Positions 24,784-33,984 of a stretch of 64,000 nt of DNA are shown piece by piece. The position numbers and the translations under genes were made by a program. The first letter of the stretch is position 1, and each line of letters begins with the position of its first letter. The DNA is from Streptomyces cyaneus (GTDB lineage Bacteria; Actinomycetota; Actinomycetes; Streptomycetales; Streptomycetaceae). The stretch spans positions 558,001-622,000 of the forward strand of contig NZ_RQJW01000006.1 of assembly GCF_004028635.1 (NCBI RefSeq), read 5' to 3'. Below the pieces are notes generated by a model. The model saw nothing but the letters and a program-made list of their open reading frames with translations, searched no databases and was not told the DNA's origin.

Positions 24784-24813
24784 GGGGCCCCGTCGTACGT
24801 GCGACGGGGCCCC
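24784..24813. terminator. Bidirectional terminator between hutH and the lipoprotein gene
   Basis: A 12-bp perfect stem, GGGGCCCCGTCG (24784-24795) with CGACGGGGCCCC (24802-24813), and a 6-nt TACGTG loop. It lies between convergent genes, 36 bp after hutH and 17 bp from the lipoprotein stop, so it can serve both. Confidence 0.8.
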
Positions 24814-24830
24814 GGTGCGGCGAGTGCGGG

Positions 24831-25595
24831 TTACTTCAGCTTCGCGGCCTGCGCGTCGATGAGGGCGGCCGGGACGTCGTACGCCTTGTCCGTCATCATC
24901 AGACCGAGGTTCATCGTGTAGTACGTGGCGATGGTGCTGCCGTGCCGGACGACCTCGACGTGCGTGGTGCCCACGTCGCCGTCCTCCAGGTCGCTCTTCG
25001 CGGTGAACGCCACCGACTCGTCACCGGCCCCGGACGCCTTCTCCGAGCTGATCTTGGTGATCTTCTGATCCGTGCCCTGCATGGTGACGGGGAAGCCCCC
25101 GGAGCAGCTCTCCACCGCGTCCGACACGGACTTGAAGGTCTGCTCGGCGCCGTCACCGTCGTACGAGGAGAGTCCCACGACGGTCATGTTGAGGCTCAGC
25201 GCGTCGGCGAAGGAGTCCTCGAACTCGCCCTCGCTCAGGTCCTCCAGGGACTTGGAGGCGGTGTCGGAGGGCTTCTTCTTGTCCTCCGTGGCCATCACGG
25301 CCGCGTTCGAGGCCGAGTCGCCCGGCGCGAGGCCGCCCATGGCGTAGGCCAGCGGGACGCACTTGTCCTCGCTGCTCTTGATGTCGTCCTTGGACTTCGG
25401 CAGCTGCTTGCCGGAGGCGTCCACCTTGTATCCGTCGACATCGCTTGCGGCGATGATCGCCTTCTTCAACTCCGCGGAGCTCAGCGCCTTCGCGTCCGAA
25501 CCGCCGGAGTCACCCCCGCAACCCGTGACAAGGGCGAGCGACAGCGCGCTCACGGCAACCGTGGCGGCTACACGCACGCCCGATGATCTCTTCAT
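24831..25595 (-). CDS. Secreted lipoprotein of unknown function
   Basis: A 254-residue protein with a type II signal peptide (basic MKRSSGVRV, hydrophobic core, lipobox LVTGC near residue 26), followed by a Gly/Ser linker. The mature domain is acidic and Lys/Asp-rich, with a repeated beta-like character (VGTTHVEVVRHGSTIATYYTMNLG) reminiscent of the sensor-domain lipoproteins common in Streptomyces and mycobacteria (PknH sensor-like). That likeness is only a guess. A cysteine pair (DKCVPLAY and ESCSGGFP) could form a disulfide. It is convergent with hutH. Confidence 0.82.
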   Translation of the reverse strand: MKRSSGVRVAATVAVSALSLALVTGCGGDSGGSDAKALSSAELKKAIIAASDVDGYKVDASGKQLPKSKDDIKSSEDKCVPLAYAMGGLAPGDSASNAAVMATEDKKKPSDTASKSLEDLSEGEFEDSFADALSLNMTVVGLSSYDGDGAEQTFKSVSDAVESCSGGFPVTMQGTDQKITKISSEKASGAGDESVAFTAKSDLEDGDVGTTHVEVVRHGSTIATYYTMNLGLMMTDKAYDVPAALIDAQAAKLK

Positions 25596-25637
25596 GGGCG
25601 GACTATGAAGCCCATGTCAAGGAAGCGTCAAGCGAAT

Positions 25638-25976
25638 TCAAAATCCGAGACGTTCGCGGCGCACCGAATAGGCGACGAAGCCCGCGCCCAGCGCGAGGAA
25701 CGCGGTCCCGCCGACGATGTACGGCGTGGTGTCGAAGCTTCCGGTGTCGGCGAGCCGGGTGCTGTCCTCGGCGGTGTCGTCCGTGCTCTCGGAGGCGGCC
25801 CGCGCCTGCTGTGTGACCTGCGTCGACGGGGCCGCCGAAGGCTCCGTTCTCGCCGGCTCGTCCCCCGTGGCGTTGGCGGAGGGCACGAACCACAGGGCGC
25901 CCAGCAGGGCCCCCGCGGCGGTGGCGGTCAGCAGCGATCGGCGTGCGGTGGACGACGATCGGTGAGCGGCGGACAC
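25638..25976 (-). CDS. Small sortase-anchored surface protein (LAXTG type)
   Basis: A 112-residue exported protein. It has a twin-Arg-containing signal peptide (residues 1-37: TARRSLLTATAAGALLGALWFVPSANA), a short Ser/Thr/Glu-rich mature part, and the sorting signal LADTG (75-79) followed by a hydrophobic helix (87-104) and a basic tail RRERLGF. LAXTG is the motif recognised by class E sortases of Streptomyces, so cleavage after Thr and attachment to peptidoglycan is expected. The GTG at 25976 has AAGGGG 11 nt upstream. No sortase gene lies in this window. The mature stalk is only ~40 residues, so it may be a wall-linked decoy or chaplin-like accessory (unknown). Confidence 0.8.
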   Translation of the reverse strand: MSAAHRSSSTARRSLLTATAAGALLGALWFVPSANATGDEPARTEPSAAPSTQVTQQARAASESTDDTAEDSTRLADTGSFDTTPYIVGGTAFLALGAGFVAYSVRRERLGF

Positions 25977-26085
25977 GGAATATCGATCCCCTTGTGGCGC
26001 TGGCGAATTGGCCGTGTGGGGCGATGTTAGTGAAAGTCGCGGGTCACGGGAAAGTCACGGGGGAAATGAGCCGTACGCTCCGGGC

Positions 26086-26466
26086 ATGAGTACACCAGAA
26101 ACATCACGTTTTGTACGGCTTCGCGTGGAACTCGTTCTCGAAGTGGAGGACGAGGACGCCCTGACCAAGGCCGCGCTACGGCGGATCGCCGGCGACGAAA
26201 CCATGCCGGCCGACGAACGGGCCCACGCCGAAAGCGCTGTGACGGAAGACACGGCGGAAGCCCTCGCTTATCTCATCGACCCGTTCGACCTGGTCAGCGA
26301 GGTGCCTGGGATCGACCTCGCGCAAGCCTCCTGGTCCAGCGAGCGCATCGGGTACGACCCGGATTCGCCGGAGTGGGACCTCGACGACGATGATGTCGAC
26401 GAGGACTTCGACGACGAAGGCGCTGAAGGCGCTGAGGGTGCTGAAGGGGTCAAGAGGGTCGGCTGA
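26086..26466 (+). CDS. Acidic small protein of unknown function
   Basis: A 126-residue soluble protein. The first ~85 residues are well-formed (SRFVRLRVELVLEVEDEDALTKAALRRI, then ALAYLIDPFDLVSEVPGIDLAQASWSSE). The end is strongly acidic (WDLDDDDVDEDFDDEG) with a GAE-GAE-GAEG triplet made by near-identical 9-bp DNA repeats at about 26421-26447. TACGCT ends 6 nt before the ATG, so the mRNA is probably leaderless. It is divergent from the LAXTG protein gene. No family is assigned. Confidence 0.8.
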   Translation: MSTPETSRFVRLRVELVLEVEDEDALTKAALRRIAGDETMPADERAHAESAVTEDTAEALAYLIDPFDLVSEVPGIDLAQASWSSERIGYDPDSPEWDLDDDDVDEDFDDEGAEGAEGAEGVKRVG

Positions 26467-26486
26467 CGCGGCTTGGGGAAATCGTG

Positions 26487-26514
26487 ACCCCGGGCGGCAA
26501 CCGCCGCCCGGGGT
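26487..26514 (+). terminator. Intrinsic terminator
   Basis: A 12-bp perfect stem ACCCCGGGCGGC (26487-26498) / GCCGCCCGGGGT (26503-26514) with an AACC loop, followed by TTCGTC. It starts 20 bp after the stop of the acidic-protein gene. Confidence 0.8.
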
Positions 26515-26686
26515 TTCGTCGTCTCATGGGGCGCACTGACCGAGACCCGCACCATCCGCCCCGGCGGACGTGGTGTGCCCCACACATGCAAGGAATGTGG
26601 AACGGGACGAACCGGTCGTAGCGTTGAAGATTTGACGGGGACTCTCGGGCTGTTTTGGGGATTCGGGAACAATGGAGAAGCGTGTG

Positions 26687-27937
26687 ATGACGAACAGTAA
26701 GCGGCGCAAGGGCCTGGCGGTCGCGTCCGCACTGCTCGGCGGTGTCCTGGTGCTCTCTGCCTGCTCCGGCGGCGACGACAACGCCTCCGGGAGTGACGGC
26801 GGCGACTCCTCGCAGGCCAAGGTCGACGAGGCGGCCGCCAAGAAGACCTCCGAGGCCCAGATCAAGATCACGCCCGAGGACGGCACCGACAACGCCTCCA
26901 TCAACAACTCCGCCGCCGTCACCGTGAGCAAGGGCACGCTCACCGAGGTGACGATGACGACCGCCGACGGCGCCGCGGTCGAGGGCGAGATATCCGCCGA
27001 CAAGACCAGCTGGAAGCCCAGCGCCCAGCTGGAGCGCTCCACGACCTACAAGGTCGCGGTGACCGCGAAGGACTCCAAGGGCCTGGAGGCCCACGAGAAC
27101 GCCTCCTTCACCACCGTCTCCCCGAACAACAGCTTCCTCGGCTACTTCACGCCGGAAGACGGCTCCACCGTCGGCGTCGGTATGCCCGTGTCGATCAACT
27201 TCGACAAGGCGATCAGCAACAAGGCGGCCGTCCAGAAGGGCGTCACCGTCTCCTCCACCAGCGGCCAGGAAGTCGTCTGCCACTGGTTCAACGACCAGCG
27301 CATGGACTGCCGGCCCGACGAGTACTGGCAGGAGGGTTCGACCGTCACCATGAAGATGGCCCTGGACGGCGTCGAGGGCTCCGACGGTGTCTACGGCGTC
27401 CAGGAGAAGACGGTCACCTTCAAGATCGGCCGCAACCAGGTCTCGTACGTCGACGCGAAGACCAAGCAGATGAAGGTCACGCAGGACGGCAAGACCATCA
27501 AGACCATCCCGATCTCGGCCGGTTCGCCGGAGAACAAGACCTACGAAGGCATCATGGTGATGTCCGAGATGTTCAAGGAGACGCGCATGAACGGCGCGAC
27601 CGTGGGCTTCACGGACGACGACGGCAAGGGCGAGTACGACATCAAGGACGTGCCGCACGCCATCCGCCTGTCCAACTCCGGCACCTTCGTGCACGGCAAC
27701 TACTGGGGCGCCAAGTCCATCTTCGGCAGTGTGAACACCAGCCATGGCTGCGTGGGCCTGTCCGACACCAAGGGCGCCAACGACAAGGGCACGGCCGGCT
27801 ACTGGTTCTACAACAACTCCATCGTCGGTGACGTCGTGGTCGTCCAGAACACAGGCGACAAGACGATCGCGCCGGACAACGGCCTCAACGGCTGGAACAT
27901 GGACTGGGCGCAGTGGAAGGCCGGTTCGGCCGTCTGA
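26687..27937 (+). CDS. L,D-transpeptidase lipoprotein
   Basis: A 416-residue cell-wall enzyme that forms 3-3 peptidoglycan cross-links. The N-terminus is a lipoprotein signal (RKGLAVASALLGGVLVLSAC, lipid-Cys at residue 26) plus a Gly/Asp/Ser linker. Two Ig-like domains follow (about 55-150 and 151-255), then a YkuD catalytic domain with HGNYWGAKSIFG and the SHGCVGLSD active site (Cys about residue 355). A C-terminal extension ends in Trp-rich NGWNMDWAQW. This is the domain layout of mycobacterial LdtMt2-type enzymes. ATG 26687 is chosen because GGAGAAG lies 6-9 nt upstream; the longer MEKRV start overlaps that SD. Confidence 0.93.
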   Translation: MTNSKRRKGLAVASALLGGVLVLSACSGGDDNASGSDGGDSSQAKVDEAAAKKTSEAQIKITPEDGTDNASINNSAAVTVSKGTLTEVTMTTADGAAVEGEISADKTSWKPSAQLERSTTYKVAVTAKDSKGLEAHENASFTTVSPNNSFLGYFTPEDGSTVGVGMPVSINFDKAISNKAAVQKGVTVSSTSGQEVVCHWFNDQRMDCRPDEYWQEGSTVTMKMALDGVEGSDGVYGVQEKTVTFKIGRNQVSYVDAKTKQMKVTQDGKTIKTIPISAGSPENKTYEGIMVMSEMFKETRMNGATVGFTDDDGKGEYDIKDVPHAIRLSNSGTFVHGNYWGAKSIFGSVNTSHGCVGLSDTKGANDKGTAGYWFYNNSIVGDVVVVQNTGDKTIAPDNGLNGWNMDWAQWKAGSAV

Positions 27938-27952
27938 CGCGACGCACAGCTG

Positions 27953-27982
27953 ACCGATGCCGCCCTCAGGGGCGGCATCGGT
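27953..27982 (+). terminator. Intrinsic terminator of the L,D-transpeptidase gene
   Basis: A 13-bp perfect stem ACCGATGCCGCCC (27953-27965) / GGGCGGCATCGGT (27970-27982) with a TCAG loop, followed by GTTTCC. It lies 15 bp after the stop. Confidence 0.8.
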
Positions 27983-28067
27983 GTTTCCGGGGTAGGTCCC
28001 AGCCTTCTCATGCTCCTCTTATTCCGGCTTTATCCCTTCATCACGCGCCGTCCCTAGCTTGCGGCGC

Positions 28068-29558
28068 ATGTTCTTCACCTACCTGAGGCGCGAGCTGCGC
28101 CGCCGCAGAAAGGCGGCCCTCGTCGTCGCCTCCGGACTCGCGCTGGGCATCGCGCTGGTCATCGTGGTCAACTCCGTGTCCTCCGGCATGAGCAAGGCCC
28201 AGGACAAGGTCCTGCAGTCCCTGTACGGCCTGGGCACGGACATGACCGTCACCAAGGCCGCCGCGCCGACCGCGAACAGCTCCGAGCGGCCGCGCTTCCA
28301 GTTCGACGCGCAGGACAGCGACTCCGACGAGGAGCAGAGCACCGACCGGGTCATGGTCCAGGGCTTCCAGACGCTCGCGAGCTCGACCGTCACCAAGGTC
28401 GGCGACCAAAGCGGTGTCTCGGACGCGGTCGGCGGGCTGAGCCTGCAGGTCATCAAGGTCAGCGGGCAGTTCACGCGGGGTCAGTTCCAGCAGGACCAGA
28501 GCAGCAGTAGTGGCCAGCAGGGTGGCGGGCCCGGCCAGGGCGGGGGCGGCAGCAGCCAGCCGCAGGGTGAAGTGCGCGGCGGCGGCGCCGACTTCGACGT
28601 CAACAACTACTCCGTCTACGGCACCGACGTCACCAAGCCGGCGCTCGGCCCGCTGACCTCGTCGAAGATCACCAGCGGCCGTACGTTCAAGACGTCGGAG
28701 ACCGACGCCGAGGTGGTCGTCGCCGACACCTCCTACGCCAAGGAGAAGAAGCTCAAGGTCGGCTCCACGGTCACCGTCAAGGGAACCAAGTTCAAGGTGA
28801 TCGGCATCGCCACGCCCGACAGCGGGGACGCGGCCGCCAACCTCTACATCCCGCTGAAGCAGGCGCAGACGCTCGCCGACGCGAAGGACAAGGTCACCAC
28901 GATCTACGTCAAGGCGACCGACTCCCAGCGGATCGACTCCGTCAAGTCGACCATCCAGAAGAACATCTCCGGTACGACGGTGACGACCTCCGCGGACCTC
29001 GCGGACACGGTGTCGGGCTCCCTGTCGACGGCGTCCTCGCTGGCGACCAGCGTCGGCAAGTGGCTGTCCATCGCCGTGCTGGTCGCCGCGTTCCTGGTGG
29101 CCGGGCTGCTGACCTCCTCGGCGGTGTCGCGCCGGGTGCGGGAGTTCGGCACGCTGAAGGCGCTGGGCTGGAAGTCGGGCCGGGTGACCCGGCAGGTCGT
29201 CGGCGAGGCGATCGTCAACGGGTTGCTCGGCGGTGCGCTGGGTATCGCGATCGGGCTCGCCGGGGCGTACGTCGTGACGGCGATCAGTCCGACGCTGCAG
29301 GCGCAGTTGGGCGGCAGCGGCGGCGGCGGTGGTGGCGGTATGGGCGGCGGTCCGGGGGGCGGTGGCTTCGGGGGCGGTGGGCCCGGGCGGCAGACGGCCG
29401 GCGCGACGCTGGATGTGGCGCTGACTGCGCCGGTGAGTCTTACGACGGTTGCGCTCGCGGTTGGCCTTGCGGTGACGGGTGGGCTGATTGCCGGCGCCTT
29501 CGGTGGCTGGCGTGCGTCGCGACTGCGTCCGGCGGATGCGCTGAGGCGCGTCGAGTAG
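28068..29558 (+). CDS. MacB/FtsX-type ABC transporter permease with glycine-rich loops
   Basis: A 496-residue permease: an N-terminal helix (about 18-40), a large extracytoplasmic MacB-like domain, and three C-terminal helices (about 322-350, 382-405 and 455-480) with the FtsX signature RRVREFGTLKALGWKSGRVTRQVVGEA. Two low-complexity insertions are unusual: a Ser/Gln/Gly run near residues 143-175 and a Gly run near 414-443 that lies in the loop before the last helix. TAGCTT ends 7 nt before the ATG (leaderless pattern). Its partner ATPase follows at 29700. The substrate is unknown; relatives export peptides, lipoproteins or antibiotics, or act as mechanical signal transmitters. Confidence 0.9.
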   Translation: MFFTYLRRELRRRRKAALVVASGLALGIALVIVVNSVSSGMSKAQDKVLQSLYGLGTDMTVTKAAAPTANSSERPRFQFDAQDSDSDEEQSTDRVMVQGFQTLASSTVTKVGDQSGVSDAVGGLSLQVIKVSGQFTRGQFQQDQSSSSGQQGGGPGQGGGGSSQPQGEVRGGGADFDVNNYSVYGTDVTKPALGPLTSSKITSGRTFKTSETDAEVVVADTSYAKEKKLKVGSTVTVKGTKFKVIGIATPDSGDAAANLYIPLKQAQTLADAKDKVTTIYVKATDSQRIDSVKSTIQKNISGTTVTTSADLADTVSGSLSTASSLATSVGKWLSIAVLVAAFLVAGLLTSSAVSRRVREFGTLKALGWKSGRVTRQVVGEAIVNGLLGGALGIAIGLAGAYVVTAISPTLQAQLGGSGGGGGGGMGGGPGGGGFGGGGPGRQTAGATLDVALTAPVSLTTVALAVGLAVTGGLIAGAFGGWRASRLRPADALRRVE

Positions 29559-29601
29559 CCCAGGCGGCACGCATGCCCGCCGCTGCACAGGCGGGACTGC
29601 A

Positions 29602-29650
29602 ACGCCCTCAGGGGCGCGGGGAACTGCGCGACCAGCCCCCACGACCCGCA
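29602..29650. repeat. Short dispersed intergenic repeat inside the ABC operon
   Basis: GGGGCGCGGGGAACTGCGCG followed by ACCAGCCCCCACGACCCGC matches, in opposite orientation, the unit at 19939-19995. It lies in the 141-bp gap between permease and ATPase genes, so it may lower or tune downstream expression. Confidence 0.6.
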
Positions 29651-29699
29651 GTCGCAAACGATCCGATCCACCCCCGAACCCCACCCAGGAGCAACCACC

Positions 29700-30383
<684 letters not shown>

Positions 30384-30577
30384 CTCGACGAGTTCGTAAC
30401 AGAGTTCAGGCCGGCGCGTAACAGTCGGCGGACGCGCTTCTTACCGTCTTCTCATCTATTGAGGTGTCTGATCGCCCCTCGGCATACTGCGTATTCCGGG
30501 GGGCTACGCGCATGCGTGCGGGACCACCCCCGGCCGGGTGAACGGGAATTCACCCGGACCTTCTGCAAGGGGGAAAC

Positions 30578-33500
30578 TTGCGCAGAAAAGTCAGAAGAAC
30601 ATGCGCGGCCTCTGTCGCCACGGCGGCCGCCGTCGCCCTCGCCGCGGGAATGACCAGCCCGGCGTCGGCCGAACCGGAGCAGCGCGCGTCCGGCGCCAAG
30701 GACCGCGCCGCTGCCTCCCACACGTCCCCCCACCGCATCACCCTGATCACGGGTGACCGGGTCTCCGTCGACTTCAAGGGCCGCGTGGTCGGCCTGGAGC
30801 GGGCGAAGGGGCGCCAGCACATACCCGTACAGATACGCAAGGCCGACGGGCACACGCTCGTCACCCCGGCCGACGCGGCGCGGCTGGTCGCCACCGGCAA
30901 GCTCGACCAGCGGCTGTTCGACATCACCGAGTTGAGCAAGTCCGCGACCCGTACCTCCCAGGCCAAGGGCCTGAAGGTCATCGTCGGCTATCGGGGCGCC
31001 GCGGCCGGCGCCAAGGCGGACGTCCGGGACGCGGGCAAGCTGCGCCGGACCCTGAAGTCCCTCAACGCGGACGCGGTGCAGACCCCGCACCAGGACACGC
31101 CCGAGCTGTGGGACGCGCTCACCAACGGCGACAACACCGCCTCGGGCATCGCGCACATCTGGCTCGACGGCGTCCGCAAGGCCAGCCTCGACAAGTCGGT
31201 CGCGCAGATCGGCGCCCCCAAGGCGTGGTCGGCCGGCTACGACGGCAAGGGCGTCAAGATCGCCGTACTGGACACCGGCGTCGACGCGACCCACCCGGAC
31301 CTCAAGGACCAGGTGATCGCGGCCAAGAACTTCACGCCGGCCGCCACCGCGGAGGACAAGGTCGGCCACGGCACCCACGTCGCGTCCATCGCGGCGGGCA
31401 CCGGCGCGAAGTCCGGCGGCAAGTACAAGGGCGTGGCCCCCGGCGCCGACGTCCTCAACGGCAAGGTCCTCGACGACCAGGGCTTCGGCGACGACTCCGG
31501 CATCCTCGCCGGTATGGAGTGGGCCGCCGAGCAGGGCGCCCAGGTCGTCAACATGAGCCTGGGCGGCGGCGACACCCCGGAGATCGACCCGCTGGAGGCG
31601 GCGGTCAACAAGCTGTCCGCCGAGAAGGGCATCCTCTTCGCGATCGCGGCGGGCAACTCCGGTCCGGAGTCGGTCGGTTCGCCGGGCAGCGCGGACGCAG
31701 CCCTCACCGTCGGCGCCGTCGACGACAAGGACAAGCTCGCCGATTTCTCCAGCACCGGCCCGCGGCTCGGCGACGGCGCGATCAAGCCGGACGTCACCGC
31801 CCCGGGCGTGGACATCACGGCCGCGTCCGCCAAGGGCAGCCTCATCGAGCAGGAAGTCGGCGAGAAGCCGGCCGGCTACCTGACCATCTCGGGTACGTCG
31901 ATGGCGACCCCGCATGTCGCGGGCGCGGCGGCGATCCTCAAGCAGCAGCACCCGGACTGGACGTACGCCGAGCTGAAGGGCGCGCTGACCGGTTCCACCA
32001 AGGGCGGCAAGTACACGCCGTTCCAGCAGGGCTCGGGCCGTATCCAGGTCGACCAGGCCATCAAGCAGACCGTGATCGCCGACCCGGTGTCGGTGAGCTT
32101 CGGGGTGCAGCAGTGGCCGCACACCGACGACAAGCCGGTCACCAAGGCGCTGACGTACCGCAACCTCGGTACGAAGGACGTCACGCTCACCCTCTCCGCG
32201 ACCGCCACCGACCCCAAGGGGCAGGCGGCTCCCGCGGGCTTCTTCAAGCTCGGTGCGACCAAGGTGACGGTCCCGGCGGGCGGCAAGGCCTCCGTCGACC
32301 TGACCGTCAACACCAAGCTGGGCGGCACGGTCGACGGCGCCTACTCCGCGTATGTGACGGCGAAGGGCGACGGGCAGAGTGTCCGTACGGCCGCCGCGGT
32401 GCAGCGTGAGGTGGAGTCGTACGACGTCACCGTCAAGCACCTCGACAAGGACGGCAAGCCGGCCCCCGAGTACAACACCGTCCTGCTCGGCTACTCGGGT
32501 CTGGGGACGGACCGGGCCTACCAGGTGCCGGTCGTCGAGTCCGGCACGACCAAGATGCGGCTGCCCAAGGGCACGTATCTGCTGGACGCCTGGATCGCCA
32601 AGGACTGGGTGAACCTGGAAGGCGGCCTCGACTGGGTGGTCCAGCCGAAGCTGTCCGTCACCAAGAACACCTCCGTGACGATCGACGCCCGCACGACCAG
32701 GTCGGCCGACATCACCGTGCCGGACGCACAGGCCAAGCAGGTGCTCGCCATGGCGGGTTACTTCTACGACCCGGCGGGCATCGGCATCGGCGTCGGGCTC
32801 GAGTCCTTCGCCGACCTGCGCATGGCGCACCTGGGTCCGGAGATCGCGAGCGGCCTGAGCCAGACGTGGAACGGCCAGTGGACCAAGGGTGCCGACGCCG
32901 AGTACGACGTCGCCACCACCGCCAAGGTCAAGAAGATCCAGGGCAAGAAGGTCCGCCACTTCAAGGCGGGCGAGCTCGCCAAGGTGAAGAACAACCTCGG
33001 TGCCGCGGCCCCCGACAAGACCGGTGCGCTGCTGCCCGTGGGCTTCTTCCCCGGGGACATCGCGATCAGCACACCGATCGAGCAGAAGCTGCCGGGCTCG
33101 CGGACGCTGTACCTGTCGACGTCCGACAAGATCCAGTGGACGTTCGAATTCCAGCAGTACGCGGGCAAGGACGCGGACGGCTTCCCGATCGCCGACGCGT
33201 TCTACACGCTGGGCCTCCCGCAGCTCTTCAAGGCGGGCCAGAGCTACTCGAAGACCTTCAACACGGCGGTCTTCGGCCCGCACATCAACACGGAATACGG
33301 CCTGTACCGTTCCGGCAACGAGATCTACGGCTCCCTGCCGCTGTTCGCCGATGCCAACAAGCACGCCGGCTCGTCGGACTTCACCGGGGTCACCACGAGC
33401 CTGTACCGCAACGGCACCAAGATCGGCACCAATGACGACCCGCTGTTCGGCGGGAACCCGTTCAAGGTCCCGGCCGCGGAGGCCGAGTACAAGCTGACGA

Positions 33501-33901
33501 CCTCGGTCAAGCGGAGCGCCAAGGTCGCCGCCGCCTCCACCCGGATCGACGCGAGCTGGACCTTCCGCTCCAAGAAGCCGACCGGCGACGAGGTCAAGCT
33601 CCCGGCCTCCACGGTCCGCTTCAACGCCAAGACCGGCCTGGACAGCCGGGTCGAGGCCGACAAGAAGGTGACGTTCCCGGTCACCGTCGTGGGCTCGGCC
33701 GCGGGCAGCAACCTCAAGTCGCTGCACGTGTACGTGTCGTACGACTACGGCCAGACCTGGAAGAAGCTCGAGGTCAAGGACGGCAAGATCACCGTGAAGA
33801 ACCCGGCGAAGGGGAAGGCCATTTCCTTCCACGCCAAGGTCGCCGACAAGAAGGGCAACAAGTCGACGGTCTCGATCTACAACGCGTACTACGGCAAGTG
33901 A
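30578..33901 (+). CDS. Secreted subtilisin-like serine protease (S8 family)
   Basis: An 1107-residue exported protease. A signal peptide (residues 1-31, ending ASA) is followed by a propeptide-like region (~45-190) and the peptidase domain (~210-480). The catalytic triad is about Asp232 (AVLDTGVDATHPDL), His264 (GHGTHVASIAAG) and Ser441 (GTSMATPHVAG), with the oxyanion Asn in AAGNSG. About 600 C-terminal residues form beta-rich modules and end with a sheet-like VYVSYDYGQTWKKLEVKDGK repeat. The start codon is TTG at 30578 with AGGGGGAAA 6 nt upstream. A very strong terminator follows. Extracellular protein turnover is the likely role. Confidence 0.95.
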   Translation: MRRKVRRTCAASVATAAAVALAAGMTSPASAEPEQRASGAKDRAAASHTSPHRITLITGDRVSVDFKGRVVGLERAKGRQHIPVQIRKADGHTLVTPADAARLVATGKLDQRLFDITELSKSATRTSQAKGLKVIVGYRGAAAGAKADVRDAGKLRRTLKSLNADAVQTPHQDTPELWDALTNGDNTASGIAHIWLDGVRKASLDKSVAQIGAPKAWSAGYDGKGVKIAVLDTGVDATHPDLKDQVIAAKNFTPAATAEDKVGHGTHVASIAAGTGAKSGGKYKGVAPGADVLNGKVLDDQGFGDDSGILAGMEWAAEQGAQVVNMSLGGGDTPEIDPLEAAVNKLSAEKGILFAIAAGNSGPESVGSPGSADAALTVGAVDDKDKLADFSSTGPRLGDGAIKPDVTAPGVDITAASAKGSLIEQEVGEKPAGYLTISGTSMATPHVAGAAAILKQQHPDWTYAELKGALTGSTKGGKYTPFQQGSGRIQVDQAIKQTVIADPVSVSFGVQQWPHTDDKPVTKALTYRNLGTKDVTLTLSATATDPKGQAAPAGFFKLGATKVTVPAGGKASVDLTVNTKLGGTVDGAYSAYVTAKGDGQSVRTAAAVQREVESYDVTVKHLDKDGKPAPEYNTVLLGYSGLGTDRAYQVPVVESGTTKMRLPKGTYLLDAWIAKDWVNLEGGLDWVVQPKLSVTKNTSVTIDARTTRSADITVPDAQAKQVLAMAGYFYDPAGIGIGVGLESFADLRMAHLGPEIASGLSQTWNGQWTKGADAEYDVATTAKVKKIQGKKVRHFKAGELAKVKNNLGAAAPDKTGALLPVGFFPGDIAISTPIEQKLPGSRTLYLSTSDKIQWTFEFQQYAGKDADGFPIADAFYTLGLPQLFKAGQSYSKTFNTAVFGPHINTEYGLYRSGNEIYGSLPLFADANKHAGSSDFTGVTTSLYRNGTKIGTNDDPLFGGNPFKVPAAEAEYKLTTSVKRSAKVAAASTRIDASWTFRSKKPTGDEVKLPASTVRFNAKTGLDSRVEADKKVTFPVTVVGSAAGSNLKSLHVYVSYDYGQTWKKLEVKDGKITVKNPAKGKAISFHAKVADKKGNKSTVSIYNAYYGK

Positions 33902-33928
33902 TCCACCGGCACCCATGTGAGCCGTGAG

Positions 33929-33969
33929 CGAACCGCCCGCCGGAAGTGCAGCTTCCGGCGGGCGGTTCG
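33929..33969. terminator. Very stable terminator after the subtilase gene
   Basis: An 18-bp perfect stem, CGAACCGCCCGCCGGAAG (33929-33946) with its complement at 33952-33969, and a 5-nt loop. The downstream arm is followed by TGTTTCGTTG and reaches to within 16 bp of the next start codon, so it must insulate the globin gene from protease transcription. The globin promoter, if any, would have to lie within or beside it. Confidence 0.85.
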
Positions 33970-33984
33970 TGTTTCGTTGAGGCC

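Noticed and set aside
30452..33916. A 1154-codon open frame antisense to the subtilase gene
   Set aside because: It mirrors the protease codons, lacks any domain and arises from strong G/C bias in third positions.
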